Assembly (NCBI RefSeq): GCF_900156825.1
Contig: NZ_FTOV01000007.1
Coordinates: 124,001-188,000 of the forward strand
Length of the DNA stretch: 64,000 bases
Direction: 5' to 3'
Source of the DNA: Chryseobacterium gambrini
GTDB lineage: Bacteria; Bacteroidota; Bacteroidia; Flavobacteriales; Weeksellaceae
Shown: piece by piece, positions 55,618-64,000 of the stretch
Layout: every line of letters starts with the position of its first letter
Numbering within the stretch: the first letter of the stretch is position 1
Notes under the pieces: generated by a model
What the model was told of the DNA's origin: nothing
The model's input: the letters and a program-made list of their open reading frames with translations, nothing else
The model's database searches: none
Made by a program: the position numbers and the translations under genes

Positions 55618-58600
55618 TTATACAGGTTTAATAATTGTACTTGGCAGCGTTGTCGCTCCATCACTATGAGCCAACTGCGCCTCTGTATCCAATTTGAAGC
55701 TAGTTTCAAACTCCAGTTCCTTAGGATTTTCACAATTTTCCGGATAATCTTCACGGAATAGTGGAAGCGGATGCAACGGATCAACCGGTAATCCTGTAGA
55801 AGATGCCTGAAGAATCGTCAACGTTGTAGGAACTCTTGTGATCCAGTATTTCCCTTGCGGAACTCCTGTCGGCTGTCTCATCTCGTCTACAATAGACATA
55901 TACATTGGGTCTCCAATCACAGGAACTGCTCCGCCGTTCCAGATAATCCCTGTTTCCATAAAGAACTGTACAGCAGCTTCAAAGCCCGGTTTTACGGTAA
56001 CAATGATTCTCGCCATCCCTGCCTGAAGGAAACTTCTGAACAGAGGATCCATACTTTCGGTAAGATAGAATTCCTGCCAGCTTTTACGGTTCGCCCAATA
56101 GTACGGATAGAAGGTATAATCCATGATTTCCCACTCAAATGCCTGTTCCATGAACTTCGCCAAAGCAGCATACTGATCAAGATTATCATTCAGGTAAACT
56201 TGGAAGTTATCCATTTTGGTATTATCATTTAATGCGTTTGTTGATTCATAGCCCAGTGTATTTGAGTTAAGGTAATCCTGCAACAGGTAAGCGATACAGT
56301 TATGCTTAAGGGTATCATGCTCCATATAACGGTAGAAGTTTCCCTGTTTTTCTTTTGCTTCTGCTTCTTTAGCTTTTTGCTCGTCGTCTAAACGTTTTTG
56401 TTCTTCCTGAAACTTTTTGTACGCTTCTTCATAGGCTTTAATAATAGCATTAAAGTTTTCTGTCTGCCATTGAAGCATAAATGCATCCGAAAGTTTGCAA
56501 TACAACGTCACGTTAAGCGTTACATCTTCAATATTTCTGCCTCGGTACAGAAAGTTAAACGTCCCGGAAAGGTTTAAGCCATTTTCCCAAATCGTACTCT
56601 GGTTGATTCTGCCTCCAAAATTTAAGTTTCTCTCTCCTCCTTTACCGTTGCTGCAATAAAACTCACTATTATGAAATCTGGTATTTCGATCCATATAATA
56701 TTGGATCTTCATATCTTTGGCAGCATAATTTTGTGTAATATTGATAGGTGTTCCTACCGCACCGAATGAACCGGTTGAATTTGGACGCCCAACAATTTCC
56801 TGATATACTTCCACATTTTCTTTTGGAAGGTCGGTTAAAGTTACTCCGTAAATATTTGCCCAATGTTGAAGTAAGTCTTTCGTTGCAGCTTTCGGACTTG
56901 CCATATTCCATGGTTCCGGAGCTGTTCTCGGATCTACCGGGGCTGTAAGCACCTGAGCTTTTGCAACTGCAACCGCCAGACGATGCAGTCTTGAAGGTTC
57001 AGGAACCATAAATTCAAACATAGTACGTTTACCATAATTGTAAATTTGGTTTTTCATCTTCTTATCGATCCATCTGTAAACCCCTGTAATATGTTTAGGT
57101 TGCGCTGCATCGGCATTATCCGTTTTGGTTACCCTTCCTCTGTTGTCAAATTCATGAACATTGGTTTCCGTGTATTCTTTAATGATCTTTTGTACCCTTT
57201 CTTCAGAAACTTTGGTTAACACTCTTTCCATCGCTCTTTCCGTGATTTCCTGAGATTTAGCAACCGCCTGTCTCGTGCTGTCATGTTGAGCTGTATTGTT
57301 CGCATAGTCTGCCCCCATCTCAAATACTGTTTTACCCGCACCATAGCTGTATCTTGCATAAGCCGTGATACTCTGGTCTTTTTCCAGTTCTTTCGCAACT
57401 TCCGTCTGCATATCCGTTCTGGAGGTTTTGGTCGTATCGGAAATTTTTTCTGTTTCCTGAGACTTGGAAGTCGTGTCGGTAATTTCAGAATAATCCCTTG
57501 CTACGGAAGATTTGTGTCTCAGTTCACTTGCCATCACGTTCTCAATATTGGAAACTTCTCCCGGAACGTAGGCGTGAACACTTTGCACGACTTTCAAATA
57601 ATCGGCAACCCCTAATCTTTTGATTCCGAAGCTTCTGCGTTTCTGGATTTTTACGTTTTCAGGTTCTTCCGGATTCTCCACTACCCCTCTTGTCAGAGTA
57701 AGCATGCCCGTAAGTCCCAGATTTCCTTTTGTGTACAGCTGTCCAAGATCTGCGGATGCCTTGCTTCCGTTATCAAAAATAATTTCGATTCTGAAATTAA
57801 TACTTGATCTGAACTTGTTAACAAGACACATAGGGAGCGTAATTTTATCATTGATCACGGGAATGTTGCTGAAGTTTTCTTCAAAACTTCCTGCCTTATC
57901 GGTTGTGGCAATAATTTTTGCAGAAGCAACGCTCCATGAAGAATCTGCGACCTCAAAAGAAAAGTTAACAAATCCTCCTGATCCCGAAAATGCTGATGAG
58001 CTGTGTGCATAAAAACTATATGCCATTGGTGTTCTTGCGGTGCTTTGCACCACCGGAACAGACGCCCCCGCAAGGTTAACATACTGCTGCTGCTGAAGCG
58101 GAGTGTTTTCCAGTGCGGTCTGCATAGAAGAAGAAATATGACTTCCTACAATATTTAAGGCATCTGAATAACTTTCTAATTCCTCATTAAGCGTGATGTT
58201 TTGGGAACCGATTCTTAACGTATTGTCAGAAATAATTGTAACTTTCTCTTTTTCCGCTTCTTGAGAAGTCCTGTCCATATCAATCTCTGTGAAAAGTTCG
58301 ATAAAGAGATCAAAAGATTCCGGGGAGAGTTTTTCCTGTAGATCCGGCAAATTGATTTCGTTTTTATAAGAAAACTGAAAAGGAGCGACCTCAGATCTCT
58401 TCAACTCCTCATACATACGGTTTTTTTCTTCTTCCGTAGTTCCTTCGGTGATCTTACTTTCGATTTCTGCAAGTTTTCTTTCGTAAGCTTCCAGTGCTTC
58501 TCTGTTTTCTTTCTGATATTTTGCATATTCATCCTGATACGCCTGGTAAGAGGATTTGTGATATTTTTTCTGAAGCTTTTCCAGTTCTGTAGTAAGCTTT

Positions 58601-59349
58601 TCCAGTGCTTCTTTTCGATGAAGCGCTTTGTTGGCTGCCAATAAAACCTGTGCTTCAGATTCTAATCTCTGCGAAGTTCTTGCACTCAAAGCGTTAGCCG
58701 ATATTCCGGAAGCAGCTCTTGAAGAAACAGACCCCGCGGTAACAGCATCTTCAGAGAATAAAAACTTAGGCAAAACGATTTTTCCGTCCAAGGCTTTTTC
58801 CAATGGTTTTGGTCCGTTAACCTTGATAATTTCAGGATCCGCTAAATTCATACTTTGGGCAAAGCCAATATGGATTGCCATTAAAATATGGCTGATTGCT
58901 TCTTTCACATAGAAATCTCCCTGAGTAACGATCTGGAAAATATAATTGTTCCAAAGAGTTGAAAAGACTTTGATTCCATCTGCTGTAAGCTCTTTATTGT
59001 TATCAATAAGATGACTGTAATAATTTTTTACATCGCTTAATTCGTTGGCGTTAAGCTCTTCTCTTTTAGAAATCTTTCTTCCGATGATCAGAAGTTTCCC
59101 GAATTCTCCCTCTTCAATTTTCTTTTCGGTTTCAAATCCGGAATTACTGAATGTTCTTGCCGCATTTGCCATTTCCGAGAGCTTCGATGCTCTTGAAGAT
59201 TTTCCTGCAATGGCAGTATCGAAAATTCCGATAGCTCCTTTTGGTCTGTGGATAAATCCTAAATTTCTTTCTTTGGTTTCTGTAAGCTGTGGATTTCTTA
59301 AGCTCACGAATCTGAAAAGCGTCTGAGACGCATCGTTTTTTCCTGACAT
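55618..59349 (-). CDS. 1243-aa protein of unknown function
   Basis: No signal peptide, no transmembrane segment. Layout: N-terminal domain starting MSGKNDASQTLFRFVSLRNP. A Lys/Glu coiled coil at ~250-320 follows, then a mixed region. A Ser/Thr/Glu helical region at ~610-740 (SEITDTTSKSQETEKISDTT, KSQEITERAMERVLTKVSEERVQ) follows that. A beta-rich domain around 840-950 leads into a second coiled coil at ~970-1005 (KKFQEEQKRLDDEQKAKEAE). The C-terminal domain has YPYYWANRKSWQEFY, RIIVTVKPGFEAAVQFFMETG and LPVDPLHPLP. The C-terminal pattern seems conserved in large uncharacterised proteins of several phyla (recollection). It may be a structural or delivery protein for the metzincin encoded next. 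Confidence 0.6.
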   Translation of the reverse strand: MSGKNDASQTLFRFVSLRNPQLTETKERNLGFIHRPKGAIGIFDTAIAGKSSRASKLSEMANAARTFSNSGFETEKKIEEGEFGKLLIIGRKISKREELNANELSDVKNYYSHLIDNNKELTADGIKVFSTLWNNYIFQIVTQGDFYVKEAISHILMAIHIGFAQSMNLADPEIIKVNGPKPLEKALDGKIVLPKFLFSEDAVTAGSVSSRAASGISANALSARTSQRLESEAQVLLAANKALHRKEALEKLTTELEKLQKKYHKSSYQAYQDEYAKYQKENREALEAYERKLAEIESKITEGTTEEEKNRMYEELKRSEVAPFQFSYKNEINLPDLQEKLSPESFDLFIELFTEIDMDRTSQEAEKEKVTIISDNTLRIGSQNITLNEELESYSDALNIVGSHISSSMQTALENTPLQQQQYVNLAGASVPVVQSTARTPMAYSFYAHSSSAFSGSGGFVNFSFEVADSSWSVASAKIIATTDKAGSFEENFSNIPVINDKITLPMCLVNKFRSSINFRIEIIFDNGSKASADLGQLYTKGNLGLTGMLTLTRGVVENPEEPENVKIQKRRSFGIKRLGVADYLKVVQSVHAYVPGEVSNIENVMASELRHKSSVARDYSEITDTTSKSQETEKISDTTKTSRTDMQTEVAKELEKDQSITAYARYSYGAGKTVFEMGADYANNTAQHDSTRQAVAKSQEITERAMERVLTKVSEERVQKIIKEYTETNVHEFDNRGRVTKTDNADAAQPKHITGVYRWIDKKMKNQIYNYGKRTMFEFMVPEPSRLHRLAVAVAKAQVLTAPVDPRTAPEPWNMASPKAATKDLLQHWANIYGVTLTDLPKENVEVYQEIVGRPNSTGSFGAVGTPINITQNYAAKDMKIQYYMDRNTRFHNSEFYCSNGKGGERNLNFGGRINQSTIWENGLNLSGTFNFLYRGRNIEDVTLNVTLYCKLSDAFMLQWQTENFNAIIKAYEEAYKKFQEEQKRLDDEQKAKEAEAKEKQGNFYRYMEHDTLKHNCIAYLLQDYLNSNTLGYESTNALNDNTKMDNFQVYLNDNLDQYAALAKFMEQAFEWEIMDYTFYPYYWANRKSWQEFYLTESMDPLFRSFLQAGMARIIVTVKPGFEAAVQFFMETGIIWNGGAVPVIGDPMYMSIVDEMRQPTGVPQGKYWITRVPTTLTILQASSTGLPVDPLHPLPLFREDYPENCENPKELEFETSFKLDTEAQLAHSDGATTLPSTIIKPV

Positions 59350-59889
59350 TTTGTAAATTTGTTTTGCATTATAAAGGTTAAGATTTGAAGCCTCTTTTTA
59401 GTAGAGTCACTTCAGGTTTTAGCCTTATTTTTTTAGGTGGTCTTCAGGCTAAAGCATGTCCACCATGAGTTTTAAAGTCTCTTTTCACTTTCTGTGTTTT
59501 TCTATATAGCAAATATCGTCCGGCGTGGCGACAAAACTCGTCGTATTAAATTGATTTATAATTATTTTCGATAAAAACTCATAGATAATTGAAAATCAAT
59601 GAGAAAAATTTCCGAAAGGTTTTTCGGAAATTTTGAAGAGAAAATTATCTTATTTTTTAACCTTTTTCAGAAAGAGATGAAAGAATTCTACGAGCTGCTT
59701 TTTGCCATTAAAATCAAGCTGAAATTTTCATATTTTAACTAAAAATATTCATAAAGACTTTTGCAAATTTCATCACAACAATATTTTATCTTTGTATGTT
59801 GATTTGAATTCAAATGGATAAATCGGTAGATTAACTTGTTTTTCAATTTTAGAATCAACAGAAAAAGTAAAAACAAAATGATATAAAAA
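59350..59889. other. Divergent intergenic region with hairpins
   Basis: 540 bp between divergent genes, without a convincing ORF. A 13-bp stem, AAAATTTCCGAAA (59605-59617) with TTTCGGAAATTTT (59622-59634), is the clearest structure. GTTTTAGCCT (about 59419) is nearly complementary to AGGCTAAAGC (about 59448). Promoters for the 1243-aa gene and the K+ channel gene must lie here, but none matches the consensus well. Confidence 0.5.
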
Positions 59890-60861
59890 ATGGCACGGGG
59901 ATTTAGAAAAAAAATTCAGCAGAAAAACACCGAAAACAGTGGTTTTGGCAGCAATGTTTCGGGAAGATTCATTAATAAGGACGGTCTTCCGAACGTTAAC
60001 AGAAAAGGAGTGAATATTTTCAACAGATACAGTTGGTATCATACGATGCTGGATTTATCCACATTCAATTTTCTTTCTTATCTGGTGATTGCGTATGTTT
60101 TAGTGAATTTATTTTTTGCTTTAATTTATTATCTCATTGGTGTAGAACATTTAACGGGAATTGATAAAAGTAATCCGGTAAATGAATTCATCGATGTGTT
60201 TTTCTTCAGCTCCCAGACGTTTACCACAGTAGGATACGGAAGAATTGCTCCGGTAGGCTTCATGGCAAGTCTGGTGGCTACTTTTGAGGCTTTTTTAGGA
60301 TTGCTTACCTTTGCCATTGCTACGGGACTTTTTTACGGAAGATTTTCAAGACCGAGAGCGTATCTGAAGTTTTCTGATGTTGCCGTTGTCGCACCTTTTA
60401 AAGAAACTTCAGCATTAATGTTCAGGCTGGCTCCCTATAAAAACAATGCATTAACGGATGCAGATGTTGTTATTACTACAGCAATTGAGGTGATGGAAAA
60501 CAGCTCACCGAGAATTAATTTTTATCAGCTGAAAACACAGCTCAGCAAAATCAATACTTTGGCTCTGAACTGGACAATTGTACATGAAATTGATGAAGAG
60601 TCTCCGTTTTACGGTTTTTCAGAGGAGGATTTTAAAAATACGGGCATTGAAATTATTGTTCATATCCGTGCTTTTGACGAGGTTTTTTCAAATACGGTAG
60701 TACAGAGAACCTCTTATGTAACGAAAGAAATTGTATACGGTGCAAAGTTTATCCCGATGTATTATCCCGATAAAGATAATCTTTCCACGGTGCTGAATCT
60801 GGATAAAATAAGTGACTATCAAAAAGCAGAACTTCCGGTATTCATGGAAGAAGAAGAATAA
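59890..60861 (+). CDS. Inward-rectifier-type K+ channel
   Basis: 323 aa. Two transmembrane helices (about residues 60-85 and 135-160) frame a pore loop with selectivity filter TVGYG (SSQTFTTVGYGRIAP). The C-terminal 150 residues are the cytoplasmic immunoglobulin-like Kir domain (APYKNNALTDADVVITTAIEV...NWTIVHEIDEESPFYGFSEEDF). Bacterial Kir channels conduct K+ and respond to lipids or pH. Its stop directly abuts the next start. Confidence 0.93.
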   Translation: MARGFRKKIQQKNTENSGFGSNVSGRFINKDGLPNVNRKGVNIFNRYSWYHTMLDLSTFNFLSYLVIAYVLVNLFFALIYYLIGVEHLTGIDKSNPVNEFIDVFFFSSQTFTTVGYGRIAPVGFMASLVATFEAFLGLLTFAIATGLFYGRFSRPRAYLKFSDVAVVAPFKETSALMFRLAPYKNNALTDADVVITTAIEVMENSSPRINFYQLKTQLSKINTLALNWTIVHEIDEESPFYGFSEEDFKNTGIEIIVHIRAFDEVFSNTVVQRTSYVTKEIVYGAKFIPMYYPDKDNLSTVLNLDKISDYQKAELPVFMEEEE

Positions 60862-61350
60862 ATGGATTTAGAATTTTATAAAAAACAGGCATTACAAAAA
60901 CAAAAGGAACATAAAAAATTTCTGGACGGGCTGAAAAAGAAACCGTCCAAAAATCTGGATTATATCGTTCAGGAAACGCATGAAGAGGTTTTTGAAAGAA
61001 TAGACTGTCTGCAATGTGCCAATTGCTGTAAAACAACAGGACCGCTTTATACCGAAAAAGATATTGAAAGAATTTCTAAGCATCTCCGCATGAAACCTGC
61101 CGATTTTGAAGCAAAATTCCTGCGTGTAGATGAAGATAATGATAAAGTTCTGCAAAATTTGCCGTGCTTTTTTTTAAATGAAGACAATACCTGCTCCATC
61201 TATGAGGTTCGTCCGAAAGCGTGCAGAGAATATCCCCATACCGACAGAAAGAAGATCTACCAGATCAATAATTTAATGATCAAAAACACCGTGATCTGTC
61301 CCGCTGCATACGAATTTGTAGAGCGAATTATGAAAAATTTAGGAAAATAA
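60862..61350 (+). CDS. YkgJ-type cysteine-cluster protein
   Basis: 162 aa. Cysteine pattern CLQCANCC at ~52-59, then CFFLNEDNTCSIYEVRPKACREYPH and a late VICPAAYEF cysteine, typical of the UPF0153/YkgJ zinc- or iron-binding family of unknown function. Starts at the base after the channel gene stop, so both are co-translated. Confidence 0.88.
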   Translation: MDLEFYKKQALQKQKEHKKFLDGLKKKPSKNLDYIVQETHEEVFERIDCLQCANCCKTTGPLYTEKDIERISKHLRMKPADFEAKFLRVDEDNDKVLQNLPCFFLNEDNTCSIYEVRPKACREYPHTDRKKIYQINNLMIKNTVICPAAYEFVERIMKNLGK

Positions 61351-61466
61351 TATATAATTCAAAATCCGTCTTAAATAATTATAAAGTCCGTTAAATAAAG
61401 ACTTCACGTATAATATTAGACAAAATGCCGGCGTTTAAGTTAAACAACCATTTAAATATTAATATT

Positions 61467-61811
61467 ATGAAGAAGTTAGTTTTAACAGCAGCGTTTACAT
61501 TAGTCGGAGTAATCGCAGTATCGGCTCAGACGGGAACAACACAACAAAGCCCGTCAACAAATTCTAATAATCCATCGACCACTCAAACCCAGCAGAATTC
61601 ACAGGCAACCACCAACTGGGAGACAACTTCGGGAACGTCAAGCCAAAACCAAAATACAGGCACCACTGCCACTGTTGAATCAGCAACACCCGCCACAACA
61701 GCATCCACAGAAACCACTGTAAATGCCAATACAGAAGCAGTAGCAGACACCACCAAATCTACAGACGCTATAAAAGAAGAAAAGAAATCCAAGAAGAAAA
61801 AGTCGAAGTAA
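61467..61811 (+). CDS. Small secreted Ser/Thr/Gln-rich protein with Lys-rich tail
   Basis: 114 aa from ATG 61467 (MKKLVLTAAFTLVGVIAVSAQ). The upstream ATG at 61425 is rejected because the signal peptide begins at 61467. After cleavage the protein is low-complexity: Thr/Gln/Ser/Asn/Ala, ending KEEKKSKKKKSK. Such proteins are common in Chryseobacterium; the function is unknown. Followed by its own terminator. Confidence 0.7.
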   Translation: MKKLVLTAAFTLVGVIAVSAQTGTTQQSPSTNSNNPSTTQTQQNSQATTNWETTSGTSSQNQNTGTTATVESATPATTASTETTVNANTEAVADTTKSTDAIKEEKKSKKKKSK

Positions 61812-61839
61812 GTATTTAAATTTTTAAGAAGTAGAAAGA

Positions 61840-61873
61840 AGATCCTGAAATGTAATGTTTCAGGATTTTTTTA
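61840..61873 (+). terminator. Terminator of the small secreted protein gene
   Basis: ATCCTGAAA (61842-61850) pairs with TTTCAGGAT (61858-61866), then TTTTTT. Confidence 0.85.
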
Positions 61874-62011
61874 TATAAATATAAAACGGCATAATTTATC
61901 TTAAATAATTATAAATCAAGTTAAAAGAAGTAGAAACAATAAACTTTGTATGAAAGTTGCATTTAACATAATATCAAATTTTGAATAAATAATCGATATG
62001 CAAATAAAGAG

Positions 62012-62038
62012 AATCCTGAATCATTTTTCAGGATTTTT
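62012..62038. terminator. Terminator hairpin overlapping the DUF1801 gene end
   Basis: AATCCTGAA (62012-62020) pairs with TTCAGGATT (62027-62035), then a T run on the plus strand. The stop codon of the minus-strand DUF1801 gene lies in the right arm. On the plus strand it has no evident gene to terminate, so a short transcript from 61.9 kb is possible. Confidence 0.7.
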
Positions 62039-62393
62039 TGTGATGTATTTCTTCAAGTCTGAACTGAACAATTTTCTTTATTAAATTTTCAGGAAGATCC
62101 TCATTTACATGAAACTGTACCGCTCCTTTTGAAAATTTATAATTGCTTTTTTTAAATTCAGCCTCAAATTCTTTTATTCCTTCTGCTCCGGGATAAAATC
62201 CGATATGTTTTTTATACCCCGCAAAATACACCAAGGGTTTATTTTTGTATCTGAAAGCGGGCATCTGATAGCCAATATATTCTTCAATTTCAGAACTTTG
62301 CAAAAGAATCAGTTTTCTGAGATTTTCTAATTTATCCTTAATTTCAGGAAACAGAGCAATATATTCATCAATATTTTCAAATGTATTTTTCAT
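62028..62393 (-). CDS. DUF1801 domain protein (YdhG-like)
   Basis: 121 aa. Pattern: NIDEYIALFPEIKDKLENLRKLILLQ, EEYIGYQMPAFRYKNKPLVYFAGYKKHIGFYPG and KSNYKFSKGAVQFHVNEDLPENLIKKIV. This is the DUF1801 fold related to frataxin-like iron-chaperone proteins (B. subtilis YdhG). Role in this organism unknown. Confidence 0.88.
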   Translation of the reverse strand: MKNTFENIDEYIALFPEIKDKLENLRKLILLQSSEIEEYIGYQMPAFRYKNKPLVYFAGYKKHIGFYPGAEGIKEFEAEFKKSNYKFSKGAVQFHVNEDLPENLIKKIVQFRLEEIHHKKS

Positions 62394-62746
62394 AAATTAA
62401 ATGTAATGATTTTTCACTTTTTTGGCAGTTCTTATTATCATTCTGAACGAAGCGAAGTGAAGAATCTGTCTTTGGTTGAGACGTTATAGATTTTCCTATG
62501 TCGAAATGACATGAAGATGTTAATTTCATTTGAATTAAAATGATTATCATTAGCTGAATGAAATGCCTTTGCGATCGAAAAATATTCAGCATCATTCGAA
62601 AACTAGACCTTTCGAACGTAGCGTTAAAAATAAAAAAAGCGCTGAATAATCAACGCTTTCTCCTTTCACTTTTTACTTTTTTCCCATTTATAATCCCGGG
62701 AACAGGTTATATGAAAAAAGGTCGGGAATTTCCCAACCTTTGTATT
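62394..62746. other. Intergenic region with repeat fragment and terminators
   Basis: No credible gene in 353 bp. ATTCTGAACGAAGCGAAGTGAAGAATC (62439-62465) is a known-looking dispersed intergenic hairpin fragment. AAAGCG and CGCTTT (62636-62659) form a weak stem. AAGGTCGGGAA/TTCCCAACCTT (62718-62740) is the likely terminator of gdhA on the minus strand (T run toward lower coordinates). Confidence 0.55.
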
Positions 62747-64000
62747 TTATACTACTCCCTGAGCTAACATTGCTTCAGCAACTTTCACGAATCCGGCGAT
62801 ATTGGCACCTTTTACGTAGTTTACATAGCCGTCTTCTTCTTTTCCGTAGTCTCTGCACGCTTTGTGAATTCCGATCATGATCTCTTTCAGTCTTGCATCA
62901 ACCTCTTCAGAAGTCCAGTTCAGACGGATCGAGTTTTGCGTCATTTCAAGACCTGAAGTTGCAACACCTCCTGCGTTAGAAGCTTTCCCCGGAGAGAACA
63001 ATACTTTATTGTCTAAGAAATAGTTAATTGCATCAAGCGTAGAAGGCATGTTTGCAGCTTCTGTTACACAAACGCATCCGTTTTCTACCAACAATTTAGC
63101 ATCATCAAGATCCAATTCGTTTTGGGTTGCAGAAGGGATGGCAACATCACACTTCACTTCCCAAGGACGTTTTCCTGCAAAGAATTCTGCAGAAGGATAT
63201 TTCTTCACATAATCTTCCGCTCTGTTGTTTCCGGAAGATCTTAATTCCAATAAATAATCGATCTTATCTCCGTCGATTCCGTCTTTATCATACACATAAC
63301 CGTCCGGTCCTGAAATCGTTACTACTTTTCCTCCCAGTTCGTTTACTTTTTTAATAACTCCCCAAGCTACGTTTCCGAAACCTGAAACCGTTACCGTTTT
63401 ATCTTTGAAAGTCTGTCCGATCGTTTTAAGCATCTGCTCTGCGAAGTAAACAACACCGTATCCTGTAGCTTCAGGACGGATTAATGAACCTCCGTACGCA
63501 AGACCTTTTCCTGTAAGAACTCCCGTAAACTCGTTTCTGATTTTTTTGTATTGTCCGAATAAATATCCGATCTCTCTTGCTCCTACTCCGATGTCTCCCG
63601 CAGGAACGTCTGTTTCAGGACCAATGTGTTTGCACATTTCCGTCATGAAAGCCTGGCAGAAACGCATTACTTCCATATCCGATTTTCCTTGCGGATCAAA
63701 GTCTGAACCTCCTTTTCCACCACCCATAGGAAGCGTAGTTAAAGAGTTTTTAAACACCTGTTCGAACGCTAAGAATTTAAGAACAGAAAGGTTTACTGTA
63801 GGATGGAAGCGGATTCCTCCTTTGTAAGGTCCGATCGCAGAGTTCATCTGGATTCTGAACCCTCTGTTTACCTGGATCTCTCCTTTATCGTCAACCCATG
63901 GAACTCTGAAGATGATAATTCTTTCAGCTTCCGCCATTCTTTCAAGAAGCTTCATTCCCGTATATTCCTTTTTCGTTAAGATAAACGGAATTACAGTTAC
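62747..64000 (-). CDS. gdhA: NADP-type glutamate dehydrogenase (5' partial)
   Basis: Reversible amination of 2-oxoglutarate to glutamate, linking carbon and nitrogen metabolism. 417 codons are visible and the frame is open to the window edge; roughly 30 N-terminal residues are missing. Motifs: GGIRFHPTVN, the catalytic Lys region PMGGGKGGSDFDP, PAGDIGVGAREIGYLFGQYKKI, and the NAD(P)-fold VSGFGNVAWG. The first internal ATG (63955) is not the start because the conserved sequence extends upstream of it. Confidence 0.95.
   Translation of the reverse strand, partial: VTVIPFILTKKEYTGMKLLERMAEAERIIIFRVPWVDDKGEIQVNRGFRIQMNSAIGPYKGGIRFHPTVNLSVLKFLAFEQVFKNSLTTLPMGGGKGGSDFDPQGKSDMEVMRFCQAFMTEMCKHIGPETDVPAGDIGVGAREIGYLFGQYKKIRNEFTGVLTGKGLAYGGSLIRPEATGYGVVYFAEQMLKTIGQTFKDKTVTVSGFGNVAWGVIKKVNELGGKVVTISGPDGYVYDKDGIDGDKIDYLLELRSSGNNRAEDYVKKYPSAEFFAGKRPWEVKCDVAIPSATQNELDLDDAKLLVENGCVCVTEAANMPSTLDAINYFLDNKVLFSPGKASNAGGVATSGLEMTQNSIRLNWTSEEVDARLKEIMIGIHKACRDYGKEEDGYVNYVKGANIAGFVKVAEAMLAQGVV

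Noticed and set aside
1..64000. tRNA, rRNA or CRISPR arrays
   Set aside because: No cloverleaf, rRNA core motif or regularly spaced repeat was found on reading either strand; a tRNA scan would settle this.

Overview
The window looks like chromosome of a flavobacterium close to Chryseobacterium (Bacteroidota, Weeksellaceae). Pointers are the alternative complex III genes, a GLPGLI-family protein, an S46 dipeptidyl peptidase, a DUF6122 protein, an A+T-rich sequence, and promoters of the Bacteroidota type (TTG, about 19-20 bases, then TAnnTTTG). The genus is inferred from gene content; no rRNA or tRNA gene was seen.

Layout. 1-6.7 kb: actBCDEF of alternative complex III (actB is cut by the window edge), ending in a terminator. 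6.8-15.2 kb: housekeeping and envelope genes (apt, a TPR membrane protein, ribH, an LTA-synthase-like protein, a zinc metallopeptidase, a GLPGLI protein). 15.4-20.1 kb: the suf iron-sulfur assembly operon (A-type carrier, sufB, sufC, sufD). A GxxExxY gene carried between roughly 75-bp inverted repeats sits between sufB and sufC.

20.3-36.5 kb: comM/yifB is split by a 14.7-kb Tn7-like transposon (21101-35777). Its ends are TGT...ACA with matching terminal repeats. The transposition module is tnsA-tnsB-tnsC-tniQ on the minus strand plus a convergent tnsE-like gene. Cargo is a complete QatABCD anti-phage system, an unrecognised 57-aa plus 413-aa gene pair, a HTH-ImmA/IrrE plus PIN-like toxin-antitoxin-type pair with a strong candidate operator, and a possible small RNA. 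About 35 codons of comM are missing at the junction and no target duplication is visible.

36.6-52.1 kb: ordinary chromosome, including a YdeI/DUF1905 protein, an S46 peptidase, a META-domain protein, hflX, a CPA1 antiporter, a DNA alkylation repair protein, three cell-envelope proteins of unknown role, a Ca2+/H+ exchanger and a truncated haemoglobin. A repeat-filled stretch of about 740 bp lies before hflX.

52.2-59.4 kb: an accessory locus on the minus strand. It has a 1243-aa protein of unknown function, a 636-aa metzincin without a signal peptide, a small exported protein, and a frameshifted Imm35/YrhB-like gene with a short partner. It resembles an effector-immunity locus. 59.9-64 kb: an inward-rectifier-type K+ channel, a YkgJ-type cysteine-cluster protein, a small secreted low-complexity protein, a DUF1801 protein and gdhA (cut by the window edge).

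The most notable parts are the comM-disrupting Tn7-like defence island with its unassigned cargo, the inverted-repeat GxxExxY cassette inside the suf operon, and the 1243-aa/metzincin locus.
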